A stretch of DNA of 64,000 bases from Bugula neritina (lineage: Eukaryota; Bryozoa; Gymnolaemata; Cheilostomatida; Bugulidae): the NCBI GenBank assembly GCA_964035545.1, contig OZ037768.1:5385241-5449240 (forward strand). Direction: 5' to 3'. Made by a program: the position numbers and the translations under genes. Below, one piece after another: positions 43,701-58,700 of this stretch. Position 1 is the first letter of the stretch, and each line of letters opens with the position of its first letter. The notes under the pieces were generated by a model, which searched no databases, had not been told where the DNA came from, and saw only the letters and a list, made by a program, of their open reading frames with translations.

Positions 43701-46700
43701 GGTTTCTTCTAGGTGATTGTGACTTTGAGAATGGACTGTGTACATGGAGTCATGTTAAATCAGGGGACAAGTTTGACTGGTTGATTGGTAATGGTGGTAC
43801 TAACACTCAGTTCACTGGACCATTAGCTGACCATACTAAAGGAGATTCTACTGGTTTGTTTGTTGTCTGTCATACACTGAAACACTGACTAGTTTCATAT
43901 AATCAGCTAGTCACAGCTGCTTTATCTAGTTCAATAAGTGCTGCCGATATTTTCATTACATTTGACAGCAGTATTTATTACAAAATTTGAATACTTTCCT
44001 AATATCAAAAAGATGGTATTCTATTATAAATGATATTACTGTTGCAGGTAAATATCTCTTCATTGAAACCAGTGCCCCGCGAGTGCCTATGGACAATGCC
44101 TGGATCATTAGTCAGTGGTTTGACGCAACCGATAGATGCATGAGTTTCTGGTACCACATGCAAGGGAAAGACATAGGAACTCTCAATGTATACCAACAGA
44201 CAAAGGGGCAGACGTCACAAGTCCGCATCTGGTCTCTATCTGGAGTCACGGCTAAAAATCAGTGGTACAATGGGCAGGTTCCCTTCTCCCCTGTTGGTAC
44301 CGCTCAATACAGGGTAAGATTGGCAGTCATTTTTATATTCTTTCACAGATTGATATACTTCGCACCATGTTTATTACCGCATGAAATTGTTAATGTTTCA
44401 TATTGCTTTGTATGCCTCATTTATGTTCTTTCTGTGAAGTACTACACTAATGTTCGTACCATCGGGGAATAAAAAAACACATGAAATACATCTGGCCTTG
44501 ATGTGTAGTGATCTGGTGCATGGAAATATTACTTTTAAACAGATGCCATTATTTAGTATAAGAGTATATGCACTGTAGTAAATCTATCCTATTTTAAAAA
44601 TTTTGTATCCAAATGGCATGAAACGCACATAAAATTAAATCAGAATTTTTTCAGTTGGTTATTTTTACAAGTGCAAGACGCTGCTCTATATTACGACAAT
44701 GTAAGTTTGCATTTATTATAAACAAATCTCAAAAGATATATTTAATATTTTCAACTTTATTTTAGATCATTATTGAAGGAGTGAGAGGCAATAGCTATCA
44801 AGGGGATATTGCAATAGATGACATTGTGTTTTCTTCCAGTAAATGCACTGTATCCCCTCCATCTGCGATACCTTCTCTATCCACCACTAGCGCTCCAACT
44901 ACACCAATTCTGCCCACCACTCCAACTCCACCCCCAACCGGTTAGTATAGTCTTATAACTCAGGCTAATTTCACCTTGACATTTGTTGATATGTTTATGA
45001 GTCTCAACTTTATATGTTCATTTTTGGTGGAAATATTTACAGATTTCATTAAAACAGTGATGTGTTTCCATTATGATATTTTCATTACTCAAATATAGAT
45101 TTGTGGATAAAAGTTGTTAGATATCAACTTATATTTTGTTTTTTTAATGTATTTCCTCTTAAAACCATCAGTATACTCAAATTAATAGTACGTGTGTCTT
45201 TGTATCAGGAACGTCACAGTACGACTGCAACTTTGAGCAAGATTACTGCCAGTGGAGTGCTGACCCAACTGCTGACTTCAATTTTACCAGAGGTCAAGGA
45301 CCCACCGGCACTCGGACTACCGGACCGACCGCTGACCACACTCTCGGCACTGGTAGGTCTTGAAGAAATGGCAGCAGCCTTTTAACCTTTACAGTTTCAA
45401 CATGATATAGGCCACAATGTTATATAATGACAAGGACTACAGTTGCTATATATAGTAGGTATACACACCTATGTAGATGTATATACTATATATTATATAC
45501 ACACCTATATAGGTAAGCTTCACACACATCAGCAGGTTGAATTTTCATTTATTTCAACATACTTGTTAGATATAGTGAGTGAGTGTTATATGTGTTAATA
45601 TTATAGTACGACATACCGTTATACTTATGTTACAACTTTAGTGTAAGCATTCTGAACTTCTACTACATACTGTATATTGTTGGCAAATATATTTCACTAT
45701 ATCATGTATATCTTGTATTACATTATCTACATTGTATCTACCATTGTGAGTTATATACAGTCTAATATGACTCATTACTAATACCTTGTAGACCAAGGGT
45801 TCTACGCCTACATTGAAGCCTCATTTCCACGCAAGAAAGGTGAAAAGGCTAGATTGGTCAGTCCAAGAATTCCGGGTGGACCACGCTGCCTGACTTTCTG
45901 GTAAGATTTGCTTTGTACCAAATCATCTAGTTGATTAGTCACTACAAAAACTTTCGCAATCACAGAATCTGGAAATGCTGAAAATTTTTTTCTATTTTGT
46001 GTTATTCAACAATCTAACAATCTCGACTTGTTTTGTACGTTATAAAAGAGTTTTTGTTTGTATATATCAGGTATCACATGTACGGAGCTCACATCGACAC
46101 TCTCAACGTTTACATACAAACTGGCACCTCTCTAGGAGCTCAGCAATGGCAAAGAGTTGGGACACAAGGCAACCAGTGGAACTATGCTCAGATCAACGTC
46201 AGGGCTGCAACCACTTACATGGTAAATATGTTTTACATCTAAATTGTTGGCATTGCATCGCTATTTTGGCGAAAATAAATGTTATCTGTAACTATTAGCA
46301 ATGCGCTATTCTCACAACCATGTGACTTTTACTAGTATTTTGTATCTCTCTTTCGTACTTTAGGTTGTCTTTGAGGCGATCAGAGGTCTGAATTATGCTG
46401 GAGATATTTCTATAGACGACATCAAACTGGCTGCTCAAGCCTGTCCTCAGCAAAAAGGTATCTGATTACACAACGCTGACAGATATTTGATTACATCATG
46501 CTGACAGATATCTGATATACTCACTCACATAGTGCTAGTCTGATAAAAATATGTCATGATTTTATGGTTGCTATGCGAATTATCCTTATTTAATTCAGTA
46601 GTTCTCACTTGTAATATTTTAAATGTAATTGTCATAGTATTTGGCTTTATCTACATTAAACTGTATATGCTTTGCTAGTTACTATAATTTCCTACTCTAT

Positions 46701-49700
46701 ATATAGGAATATTAATATAACTATTGTAACTATGCTTGATGCAGGTTTCTGTGACTTTGAGTCTGGTATGTGTGGTTATACTCAAGACACCAGTGATGAT
46801 TTGAACTGGACTCTAGACTCTGGTGGTACTGCAAGTGTCAACACTGGTCCTGGTAAATATTGTCTTCTAGTAAAGACTGCTAATAGTAATTATAGACTAG
46901 CTTTGAAATTTTATTTGCTTTTAAGAAAATAGATAAAATTTTGCTTAGCGTAATGCGGTAAATTCTTGCAAATCCAATGAATAAGATAATGATACAATCG
47001 CATTATACTTTATGATTAAAATGTGGCTTTGAAAGTTGAATGAATCAATTTTACGTCCATTTTTCGTGAACTATTCAAACTAACAAGGATCATATAAACT
47101 TTAGAGGATTTGTTTGAATTGTGAAAAGTTATGAGACAAACAGAAAGCGCTCTTTTCCTTGAAAATGTTAGTGCAAGCTGAAAGCGTATTCAGTCTATAT
47201 GCTATAATATGAGAAATTGTGTTAGTATAGAAGTTATGTAACATCCTGTTTCAGAAACCGACCATACAATGCAGACGAGGGAGGGATCCTATATATATCT
47301 AGAGACTAGCACCGGTAGCGTCAATAACACAGCTAGACTCATCAGTCCTGCTCTAGCTCCTACTAGCGCGTCTGTCTGTGTGACCTTCTGGTATCACATG
47401 TATGGCAGCCATGTTGGAACTCTGAATCTCTACAATGGCCTTACGGGTATGGGCTTGTGTGCTTCAATTCTATGATTTGGAAATCAAAAATAACTTATAG
47501 CTTTTGTTAAGAGAAGGAAATATGTGGTTATTCATTGTATAGAAACTTAATGCAGACTTATAATAATTAAATCTGAAGTATTTGTGTTCTACTGTTTTAG
47601 TTTCCCAATGTTTGTAATATATGAATTATGGAAAAGAGATAGCCAGAAAGTTGTTATTATTTTAGTCTTTTATTTTATGCTTAAATCTTTCTTACCTATA
47701 AATAATTAGTGTATTTAATTTAAATGGTGAGCTGAACTGATATTTCTGGCTGAAGGTTTGTCTGGATCTGCTGGACAGAGGCTACTTTGGTCCAGAAGTT
47801 ATGACATGGGTAAGAGATGGTACCGTGATCAGGTGACCATGTACATTGACATGACTGCTCCACAATATCAATTTATTTGGGAGGCTGTAAAAGGAGACAG
47901 TTACCGAGGAGATATTGCCCTTGATGACATCAGCGTGGTAGATGGAAAATGCCAGGCTCCAAGTAATCTTTTGTTTATTTACTTGCTTTTTAATAATAGC
48001 TGTTTGCTTATATATTTTGTAAGCTGATTGCTGTTTCCTTGGAAGATTGCTGTAAAGGATTGTTTTTAACTTATGGAATAAATTGGCAGAAGATAATTTT
48101 TGTATCCACAAAGTTAGAATTGTAGATGTTTTGAAATGTATGCTTGGGCCTATTCGAGTAAGTTTGTGTTTTTTGTCCCTACAGATTTCTGCGACTTTGA
48201 AAAAGATCTATGCAATTGGAGTCAGCTTCCGAATGATGTTGATGACTTTGACTGGATCCAAGGGGGCGGCTCAACCAGGACTTTAAATACAGGACCATCT
48301 AATGACCATTCAATAGGAAACCGAATAGGTTAGCATAAGATAGTTTAAACCTATGCTGATCAAATTGTGTAACTGTTTGCTTTATGTAGCTTAACTCAAT
48401 TTTATTTATTGTGTCCGTCAACCTGAAAATTTTTTGAAAGTATTTTACTTTTCTTTTTGTTTTTAATTTTGCTGGTAGCATATCTTAACAACGTTTTTAT
48501 AACAATGTTTAATTTGAGTTGAACTGTTTTTTTTTAATCTATTTTTATATAGTATGCTGGGTTCTTGAATTTATATAATTGGCTGTTAACCCTTATAAAT
48601 ATCTTACCCTTCTTTATTTTAACTATAACTTCAAGCTTTACACTCCTTGAGTTATATTATTTCGGCTGCATAGTGTAAACAGTGAACTGTTTTTTAAATA
48701 TTTTAAATAGAAAGATCAATGGTGACTAACTTGTTTTCTGTTGGTAGGCAAGTTTATGTACATCGAGGCCAGTGCTCCCCGTAAATCTGGTGACATTGCA
48801 CGATTAGAGTCTCAATTATATTCAGCCGGTGAATTCAAGGGTTTGTGTGTGAATTTCTGGTACCACATGTATGGGCAGGATATTGGAGCTCTTGATATTT
48901 ACATTGAGCACAGTAAACCCTCAGTAGATGTAAGTGATTTATATTTACTGGTATCTTCATTGCAGTTTTACTTGGTGATTACAATATTTCTGTCTTTGTT
49001 ATATAACTCTTGTGTTGAATTAGTTTTAAATTGTCAAATATTTAGATCTGGGCTGGCCAACAGACAGCCCCAGGGCCAGATGTGGCCCTCAGCCTACATT
49101 TTTGTGGCCCTCAAAGGCATAAAACTAAAATAATTTTTCACAGTACACATGATTAATTAGAGTGAAAAACTACCTTTTGAATGTCTTATTTATACACAAG
49201 CTACAAAGCATGCAGCCTGCAATAACTATTGGGATTTTATTGTGTAATGATTCATAAGAATTTGGAATAAAATGATTTGAAAAATACTGACGTTGTGGCC
49301 CCCAGCACAAGCTAGTTTACAATGTGGCTCTTACAGCGAAATATTCCCTTTCAGTGGCTCTCGGTCTAAAAAAGTTGGATAGCCCTGATCGAAATGAATG
49401 AATATTCTTGTATAGTTAGTATTAATTGAAACATTTTCACAGCTGCTAATTAATCATTAGACTGAACTGGTTTACCCAGAAAAGTTTTTGCAATTGTATT
49501 AAATGCCATTTAATTGCTGAAGTATATGAATGTGTTGCAAGTATTTTCTACCATTGATGTTTTAGTCTAACAGACCCGAAGGTATCATTTGGTCACTTAG
49601 CGGTGACCAAGGAAATGAGTGGAAGCAAGGACAGGCTGGTATCTCGTCTAACTTCACCACCGCCGACTCGTTTAGAGTAATTATTGAAGGGACCATAGGC

Positions 49701-52700
49701 AAAAGTTATAGAGGTGAGCAATCTGGTCATAGTAAGCCTGTCAACTTAGTATACACCTTCTCTACAGTCTGTCCTGTTTCCATTTGTCATTTTAAATACC
49801 TTTACTATAACTGTAATCAACAAAATACAGTAAATACTGTCAACAATAGTATATGCTGGCGATATGGGAGGAAGGTAACACCTTAAATTACAGTAGCGAG
49901 ATAGTCAAATATTAGTTAAGTGTAATCTGAAGTCACTAGATAATTAGTGTGTGAAACACTATTTATATCAAAACTAAAAAATAAATTTTATTGGTCATCA
50001 TGTGCGCCTACTGTGACATACTTCGACCTACAATAACAAACTTGTTATGTTGTTAGGTGATATTGCCATAGATGACATTAGTGTAACTGGTGGTGCGTGT
50101 TCCAATGTACCTGCATACAGTAACCCAGCAGATGACCTCATCCAGGCCAGCTGTATGTTCAACTCTGACACGCTTTGCTATGGTTGGTCCAACACTAACT
50201 GGACCATCAGCAATGTATCTACGCCGTCTGCTAACACAGGCCCGCAGTCAGATCACACTAACAACAATGGTCACTACGCATTCGCTGAGTCATCACTGCC
50301 CTATCAGACCGGGGACAAAGCAATATTGAGCAAGACGCATTTGTCTCCCACTCTAGCCTACGCTGGTTCCTCCACCAAGTTTCCTGACGGTCTGTGTGTA
50401 GAGTTCTGGTACCACATGTACGGGCCTCACATCGGCAGCCTAAGTGTCTACGTTGACACGTATAATCAGCAGCGACTTCGCTGGTCCAAGACCGGAACTC
50501 AGGGGAACAAATGGAAGAAGGCCAACATTTATATCAGCACTTTCTACAATTTTGATATCAGCTTTGAAGCAGTGAAAGGCAAAGGATGGTCAGGAGATAT
50601 TGCTATAGATGATATCTCGGTATACTAACCTATTCATGCTTAACACTCTCAAGCATATATGTTTTATACAGTTATAAAAAACTGGTAAACTATCTTTAAA
50701 TTGAAAGTAATTTTTGCAAATTTATAAGAAGACTTGTAGAATTTAAAGTAAGCTTTCTACATTCATTTGTTTCATTAGTTCAACTATGGGAAATGTACGG
50801 ACAACACTGAGTGCTCATTCGACTTTGATTTCTGTGGCTTGATACAAGACTCAACCGATGATTTTGATTGGAGCAGAAATGTCAACTCGACTAGAACACT
50901 CAACACCGGCCCCAGTATCGACCACACCGACTCTGCTGCTGCCGGCCATTACGCCTACATCGAAGCTTCCTGTAAGATTTACTTATCAACTTTCTATAAT
51001 ATTTGTATTTCTTAGAATTTAGCAGAAACTCTGTCTACATGTTAAATTGTTTCAATGAAACTTTCCATTTGAAAAGTATTTGTGGACCAATAGAGCCGAG
51101 AGCGAAAAGTTTCAACACCTAATTGTTTATCAATACATTTTATATTGAAGTTTTATTTTGGCTTACACTCATAAATGTACTTACCATTAATTTTCAAGCC
51201 AATTGGAAAAGCAATAAAAAATTGCATATTTTAATTTTGTCATCAAGCTTTGCTCTAAATATGATTGCCATGTCAGCTATCCCATGGTTGCTGTCAGACT
51301 GTTGTTTAAAACTTATGAATGTTACTTGTGTACTCCTTGCGACTCCTTCAAAACCTTAACTCTTTGCAAGTGAAAAGTATTTAGTCTTACAGATTTAGCA
51401 ATCTATATTAATTCAACCATTTTGTCAAAGTGCAAAAAGGAGGGCACCAAAATAAAAACCACAAAACTTGACATCCTACATCTCCTTGCCATATTATATG
51501 CCTTAAATTATAGCTTTTATGTTTTTTGGTCATGGTTTTTTGTCTGTTTTTAGCCCCGAGAGTGTACGGGGAAGTTGCTAGACTGATTACACCAGAGTAC
51601 AGGGCACTACAGCCTCAGTGCCTTACATTCTGGTACCACATGTACGGAGGAGGCGTTGGCACTCTCAAAGTATACAGTCAGCAGTCCCGGGGAAATAAGC
51701 GCAAGATAGGCTCAGATCTCTTCAACCAAACTGGCGACATGGGAGACAAGTGGAGAATTGCTCAAGTTACTTTACCAAGAGCTGTTCGGGCAGAAGTATG
51801 TACTCGCAATAGTCACCTTCGTATGTCCTTGACACGTATTGTGCTCTCCCTGGTGTTGCTCGCATGTTTTACAGTGTTTTCTAAATGTTTTTGAAAATGA
51901 TCCTGGTGTATATTTTGGATTATTATTGCATAATTAAATAATGTCTGGTGCATTCACTGGTGCTGCTCACAGGTTTTTAATAATTGTACTTGTTTACACT
52001 TTGAAGTGTTATGCTTTAGTGACTCTTACACATTATGCCAATCTTTAGCACTTTCCAAGTTCTTTTACACAGATATCTCTGGCAGTTGGTAAATTTTATA
52101 CGAATGGTATGGTGTTATTTCAGGCTGTATTTGAGGCAAGCATTGGCAAATCATATACAGGGGACATAGCCATTGATGATATAGAGATGCATCCCGGCCA
52201 GTGCCCCACCCCTGGTAGCTGTACCTTCGAGAACAACTGGTGTGGCTACACAAATGTCAAGACTGATGACTTTGATTGGATGCTTGGAAGTGGCGGAATG
52301 CCAAGTTACTATCTTGGACCAAAAACTGACCATACTACAGACTTAGCCGCAGGTTTGACCATTTTTCACTGCTGCTTTTCAACTGAATATTTTTAAATAT
52401 ATTTGTGTTGACAAAAAACAATTGTGGATAAAGAATTGCTAAGGTTTAGCTGTACTTTCCTGATATTTTTATGTTGCATTAACAACTCAGCAATGCAGCC
52501 ATGACAGATATAAATAGAGTTGTAAGACACAAATACCTGTTGCAGGTCACTATTTGTTTGCTCCAAGTGCTGGAAGAGGTGCCACAGGAACAGCTATCGC
52601 TGAGCTTCTCAGCAGTGAGATAACTCCAAACTACTCTGAAGATGAATGCTTGGAATTCTGGTACATATTTTAATTATTGTTTAGTAGCATTCTTTGATCC

Positions 52701-55700
52701 CTTTTTATCACACTGTGTTTTCTCATTAATCATAATCTAATGTAGTTATTTATAGTCTTGATACATATTACAAAACTGCCTTATATTTATAGTATCTGTC
52801 TTTGCCATTGTACAATGTATCTTATAGTCTTGTTATATTTTATTTGAAATAAAGTAAGCTGTACAATATATAGTAGCCACGTTAACACAGTAATGAATTT
52901 TAAAGTTCTGCAGATGTTTAGATTAGTATTTTATGTATTTTAGGTATCATATGTATGGAACAGGCACTGGTAACCTCACTGTGTTAGCAAGAACACTCTC
53001 AGGGGCAAACATTTCAATCATTTCTCTAAATGGACAGCAGGGCCGTGATGTGTGGAACAAAGCTACTGTATGTACATATAAAATCCTATGAGTATATATT
53101 TTACTGATGAATAATATATATTCGATATATTATATATTGTTGATATATAGTATACTTTAGTATATAATATACCAATATATAATATAATGTTAATATATTT
53201 TATATACTGATAAAGAATATAATTTTTATATATAATATATTGCTGATAATTAATTTGCTTTCTGCCATTTCATATAAGAGCCCAAACCCTATTTAATTCA
53301 TTTAACTTTAGCATTTACATGTACCTAACTCATAGAGTTAGAAATATTCTTAATACACTCTATCTCAATTTATTTCCAATAACACTAATACTGAAAGTGT
53401 GTACTGCAACGTATTATATTTTTTCTGGGTCGCTACACACTATATATTTTACACTGCTCTATAATTAATGATTCAGGCAACATATTCGATGAAAGAGGAG
53501 TACCAGGTGGTGTTCCAGGCCGAGACTACTTTCCAGAAGGTGTACGTCAACATTGCTATTGATGACATCAAAGTGTCTAAAGCCTCGCAGTGTGGCTCCG
53601 TGTCTACATCCACCACTGTGCTGCCCCCTGTCACCACAGCAGTGGCATCGCCATATGACTGTGACTTTGAGAATGGGCTCTGTCAGTGGACAATAGACAA
53701 ATCTACTGGTTAGCTGAAATTCTCATATAATTTATATAAATCTAGAGTAGGACTATCTTATTAAGTACTGTTAACTATGTTGCCCTAATATATAGTAATT
53801 TATTGTTGACTAGAAAATTATGTATAGGTTAATGTCTTATTCCAGCCTTGTCTAAATGTTGGTGATTTTAGATAATTTCATATGAACTAATGCTATGTTG
53901 AAAAAATATTCAATATTATTTATATTCATGCATGGCACACATATATAATATATTGTTGTTCAGGGTTACCATGGATACGACAGAGAATGGGTACTTCCAG
54001 TCTCAATACTGGCCCCGCCACCGACCACACCCTATTAAACAGATATGGCTATTATATCTACATTGAAACCTCAACCAGTAAAACAAATCAGACTGCCAGA
54101 TTGACCAGCCCTGTAATGACATCTAACAATGTGCAGTGTCTATCTTTCTGGTATCACATGTATGGAGCCAGCATTAACCAACTTAGAATCAGGTTGGTGC
54201 AGGTTCTCTTTTCTTGTAGGACAACTTATTGCTTCTATTCTTATCATTAAAAAGAGTTTTTTTATAATTTTATCGACAGTGAATGGTACAATTTAGTCCA
54301 TGTTGGCGTCGTATTATTTATTGTTTAAAACATGGCTAATTGCTGGAACTTTCACTATCTGGTAGACCTTCTATTTATTACAATATTTCTAAGTTTGATT
54401 CATATTTGAATGTAGATACATAAGCCCATCAAATATAGCTTCTGGACCAATCTGGTTGAAAGAAGGCACTCAAGGGAATCAATGGTTACAGGCCAGTGTC
54501 AATGTTCAACCCTCTCAAGCAAAGGTATTGCCAAAAACTATTCGCATATTAGTTCAATCACCTGTACGTCTGCTTTAGTTGCCTATACATGGTATATCTG
54601 TTGGTTAACTTTTACCAAATACTAATATAATAACCCAGTTCATACTGCTCAGGCTGGAGCACCTTTCAAGTTCTGGCATTCAAATTTGTTTCTAAGGTTC
54701 AAAGCAAAATGTTAATGTTAAAAATTCATACGCTTCAAGCAAAAGTAGAGCTAGAAAAAAAGAGGTTTAGATACTAAACTGCTTTAAGGAATGAATTATA
54801 ATTACTACAAGACTCAGCAAATGATAATCAGTATAATTTCTCATAAAATAAAAACTATTTCATCAAAAATTTAACTCAACATATCAGCTTATATAAATTA
54901 ACGTAGTAATCATTGATCTTATGCTAATAAATATTCACTTTTTAGCAAAGTATACATAAAAAACTTTTGTTTCAATAAAAGTTATTTCATTACATTGCAT
55001 TTTTTATTGGTTCTATTTTGCTCTAACTTGTATTAATCATTAATTTGCAGATAGCATTTGAAGCACTGAGTGGCAATGGATATACCGGAGATATAGCCCT
55101 TGATGACATCAAGCTATCTGATCAACCTTGTCCACAGCTCATCAGTAAGAAATTAACAAATCTTATTCTTTCATTAGAGTTGTCTTCTTTTTAATTTGGA
55201 ATATTTTACTGTTTATGTACAGTAAATGTATTAAAGCTATTATACCCCATTTATGGAGGATAGTCATGTTTAATTAAAAGGTTATATTGCGTTGTAAGTC
55301 ATAGCTATACATTTTTATTATGTACAGTGCAAACAGATTGCCTTGCTTATTTATTTAGAATATATAATAAAATTGAACTAGCATGTTTTTATTATCTGTT
55401 TTAAAATTTTATGATAGTTTTAATTATTTATTGCACAGTAGTAGCTGTGAATTATTCACAAATTGCTTGTAAATAAAGCACCATTAGAATATGTAGTCTA
55501 ATTAATATAAAACAATGTTGTGTAACACAATGTACTACAATATTATAACATACCCTAAATATCTTTATCTAAGACAGGGAGTATATGCAAGTCATTTTGT
55601 TATTTGCAGATCAATGCACCTTTGAAGACCTCAAAGCCTGTTCATTCACTCAAATGAATGGAGATGACTTTGATTGGACACCTCAGTCTATGAATACGGG

Positions 55701-58700
55701 CTCAGCCAACACCGGCCCCTCTTTTGATCACACCTATGGAACAGCTCAAGGTTTGCTTGCTTTCTACAATAGTTATTAGTCACCTAACTGTCTAAGTGAA
55801 ACATTATTTTTAAATTTTCCAATACAGTCTAGCTTCGATTTTGTATTATTTTGAATAAAATTTAATATTTGGTATATAAACTAGTAACTGTATTAGATTA
55901 AATTAGCTCTTTGATATGTGTTCATGATTCAAGTATAATTTAGCTATTGAAAATAGTTACAAGAGATATTTTATTTTTGGAAGTTGCGCTCTCTTTTAAT
56001 GATCTCCTTCGCTATGTGTCTTTCCTGTACTCTCCCCTGTTTCCAGGTTATTACATATTTGCTGAAGCCTCTTCTCCACGTAAACAAGGTGACAAAGCTT
56101 GGATCTCTTCACCAACTTATCCGTCTACAAAAGGAAAATGTGTCAGTTTCTGGTACCACATGCTAGGCACTGGTGAGGTCATTTTTCTCATACATTTTTA
56201 AGTCACATATATAAGCTGTGGCTAGTGTTTTATCATTACCACAATTAGCTCTGTTGTATATTAAATGTTCAACTACTAAAATTGTGCTCAATTATTCAAC
56301 TAAACTAACCGTAGCTGGTCCTTAATTCAGCTCACACTTCTATAATGAACTGTCTTTTAGTTTTTTGCTCATCAATAATTAATTTAAGTTTGAGATTTAT
56401 TATTGCATAATTCTAACTTTTTTCTACTGAGAATTGTTAAAGTTTTAATATTTTTTTGTAAATTGTGCTCAAGAATGGGTTTCACAGTGCTTGCCTTGTC
56501 TTTATAGGCGCTGGAACATTAAACGTATACGCCACCTCAGGTCAAATGTCCTCAGCACTGAAACCTCTGTGGACTACGTCTGGTAACCAAGGAGATATCT
56601 GGAAACATGCCAGATTCACTGTTAAATCTCCTCTGGCATGGAAGGTCTGTTGCTGCAATGTCTGAGCCTTGTTTACACAGTAGTTTGTTTAGCTACTCTT
56701 AAGTTCTGGGTTAGCACTACTAGAAGATGTTTGGACAAACTGTTCTTAGTAATTCCTTGTACCATTAATGACTTGAGATTCTCTTTGGCTATGCTGTGTA
56801 GTTGGTGAATAGGGAAGAGGTTTATTCTATCGTATTGAAGACATTAAAAGTAACATCCTTCATTTTTATATAATATGTTCAAAGAATACATTTGGGCTCA
56901 TAAATCAGTCTTTTCTAGTGCATATATTTGTAGCTGGTAGACTCAGTACTCTCAAAATTTTAAACTTTTCAAAATAATTGCTGGGTGGCAGAAAACAATT
57001 CTATTAAAAAGTTTTTATAGTATTGTCTTTAAAAAAAGTATCCAACTTTGATTTTCGATTAAAGTTCTGCTGGTTTTTGGTTATAAAAATTGAATTTTCT
57101 CACCTCATATTTTATTATTGAAAAGTAAGAATTGAATTTTTATTCCCGAGACAAAAATATTTTATTCTTCAAGAGTTTATATCATAATTTCTCACTTTTC
57201 AATAAATAATCTTTAGTGAGTCAGCACTGCATTATCTTTTCACTATTCTATTGAAAGGCGGTGTTTGAAGCCATGATTGGTTCAGACTATACATCCGACA
57301 TAGCCATTGATGACTACAAACTAACAGATGGCGAATGTCAACTAGCTTTGTGGTGCTCATTTGAAGAAGATTTGTGCGGCTATGAAAATGACGTTCACTT
57401 TCAAACGGATGATTTTGATTGGGTGAGAATTTCTGGATCAACACCTAGCGTCAACACTGGTCCTAAGTTTGATCATACCAGGGGAGACAAATCAGGTAAT
57501 TCTATATTCTTTATATTTAATCTATTCGTTTGTGCTAATCTTTTGAATAACTTTCTTGATTTGGATTAATGACCACATTTATGGTACATATCCAGTGCTT
57601 ACTGATATTCCAATAGGCATGATTAATAGACTTTAATGACAGCTCAAGAATAATTTAGCTTTGGTTTCTATGGTGATTTTTGAGTTGCAAGGTTTTGTGG
57701 CGCAGGCAGCCAGAGAGCTCTTTACAGAAGTGGCTTGTTGGTCTAGGGGTATGATTCTCGCTTTGGGTGCGAGAGGTCCCGGGTTCAAATCCCGGACAAG
57801 CCCTACTTTTGTTTTTTTTCTCAAAAAGACAAAAGTAGGGCTTGACTAAAAAGACTTTCTAAGAATGACATTGATAAGCGATAATAAGTTAATAGTCAAT
57901 TCTTCTATATAGTTTTCAACTCTTACAACATATTTCAACTTGTAGTAAATAAAGATATATTTGTTTGAGGCTGTGCATAATAAGACGGGTCTCATCATAG
58001 GTTTCCTCTTTGTGACTTGAGACGTGTCCAATTTATAGTATTTAAAAATAATTGTATGTAGATTTAGTTCAAAAAATTTTTGTTGTTTGCTATTAATTTC
58101 TGTGTAAAGACTGCATTAAATGAAGCAATTTTTTCCAAGTAAACTAAGATTGTGCATTGAATTATGCTGCTAGATGGTAACAGTTTGCTATTCAGGTATT
58201 TAGTGCTATGATATGTTGTGTCCACTGGTTAGGTTCCTACATGTACATTGAGTCGAGTCTGCCACGTCAAGAAGGAGATTATGCTAACCTCTTCTCTGAA
58301 ACTTTTGAAATTGGAACGAGTCCTCCGAATGACATGTGTCTTATATTCTGGTACCACATGTACGGAACTGGCATCGGTAGGTAGTTTTCACTTTACTACT
58401 TTTCAAAATACATGCTCTGGTCAGAAAAACTATACAATAATAATTTATATAGTCTTTTATATTGGGCATCATATTGGGTATTTAAGAAGGGTTTTTCATA
58501 TAAGATTGTTCCACCTGTTTTACCTACAGGCTCACTAAATGTGGTAATAAACTGGAAGGAAACGGCGGCTCTGGATCCTCTGCAAGCCACGAGTGAGCGA
58601 GTCTGGGGACAGACTCAGTCTCAAGGAGACAAGTGGGTTGAACAGAGAATCAGAATTTCCAACCCTTACAGGAACTTCGAGGTGAGCTTTACTGTAATCC

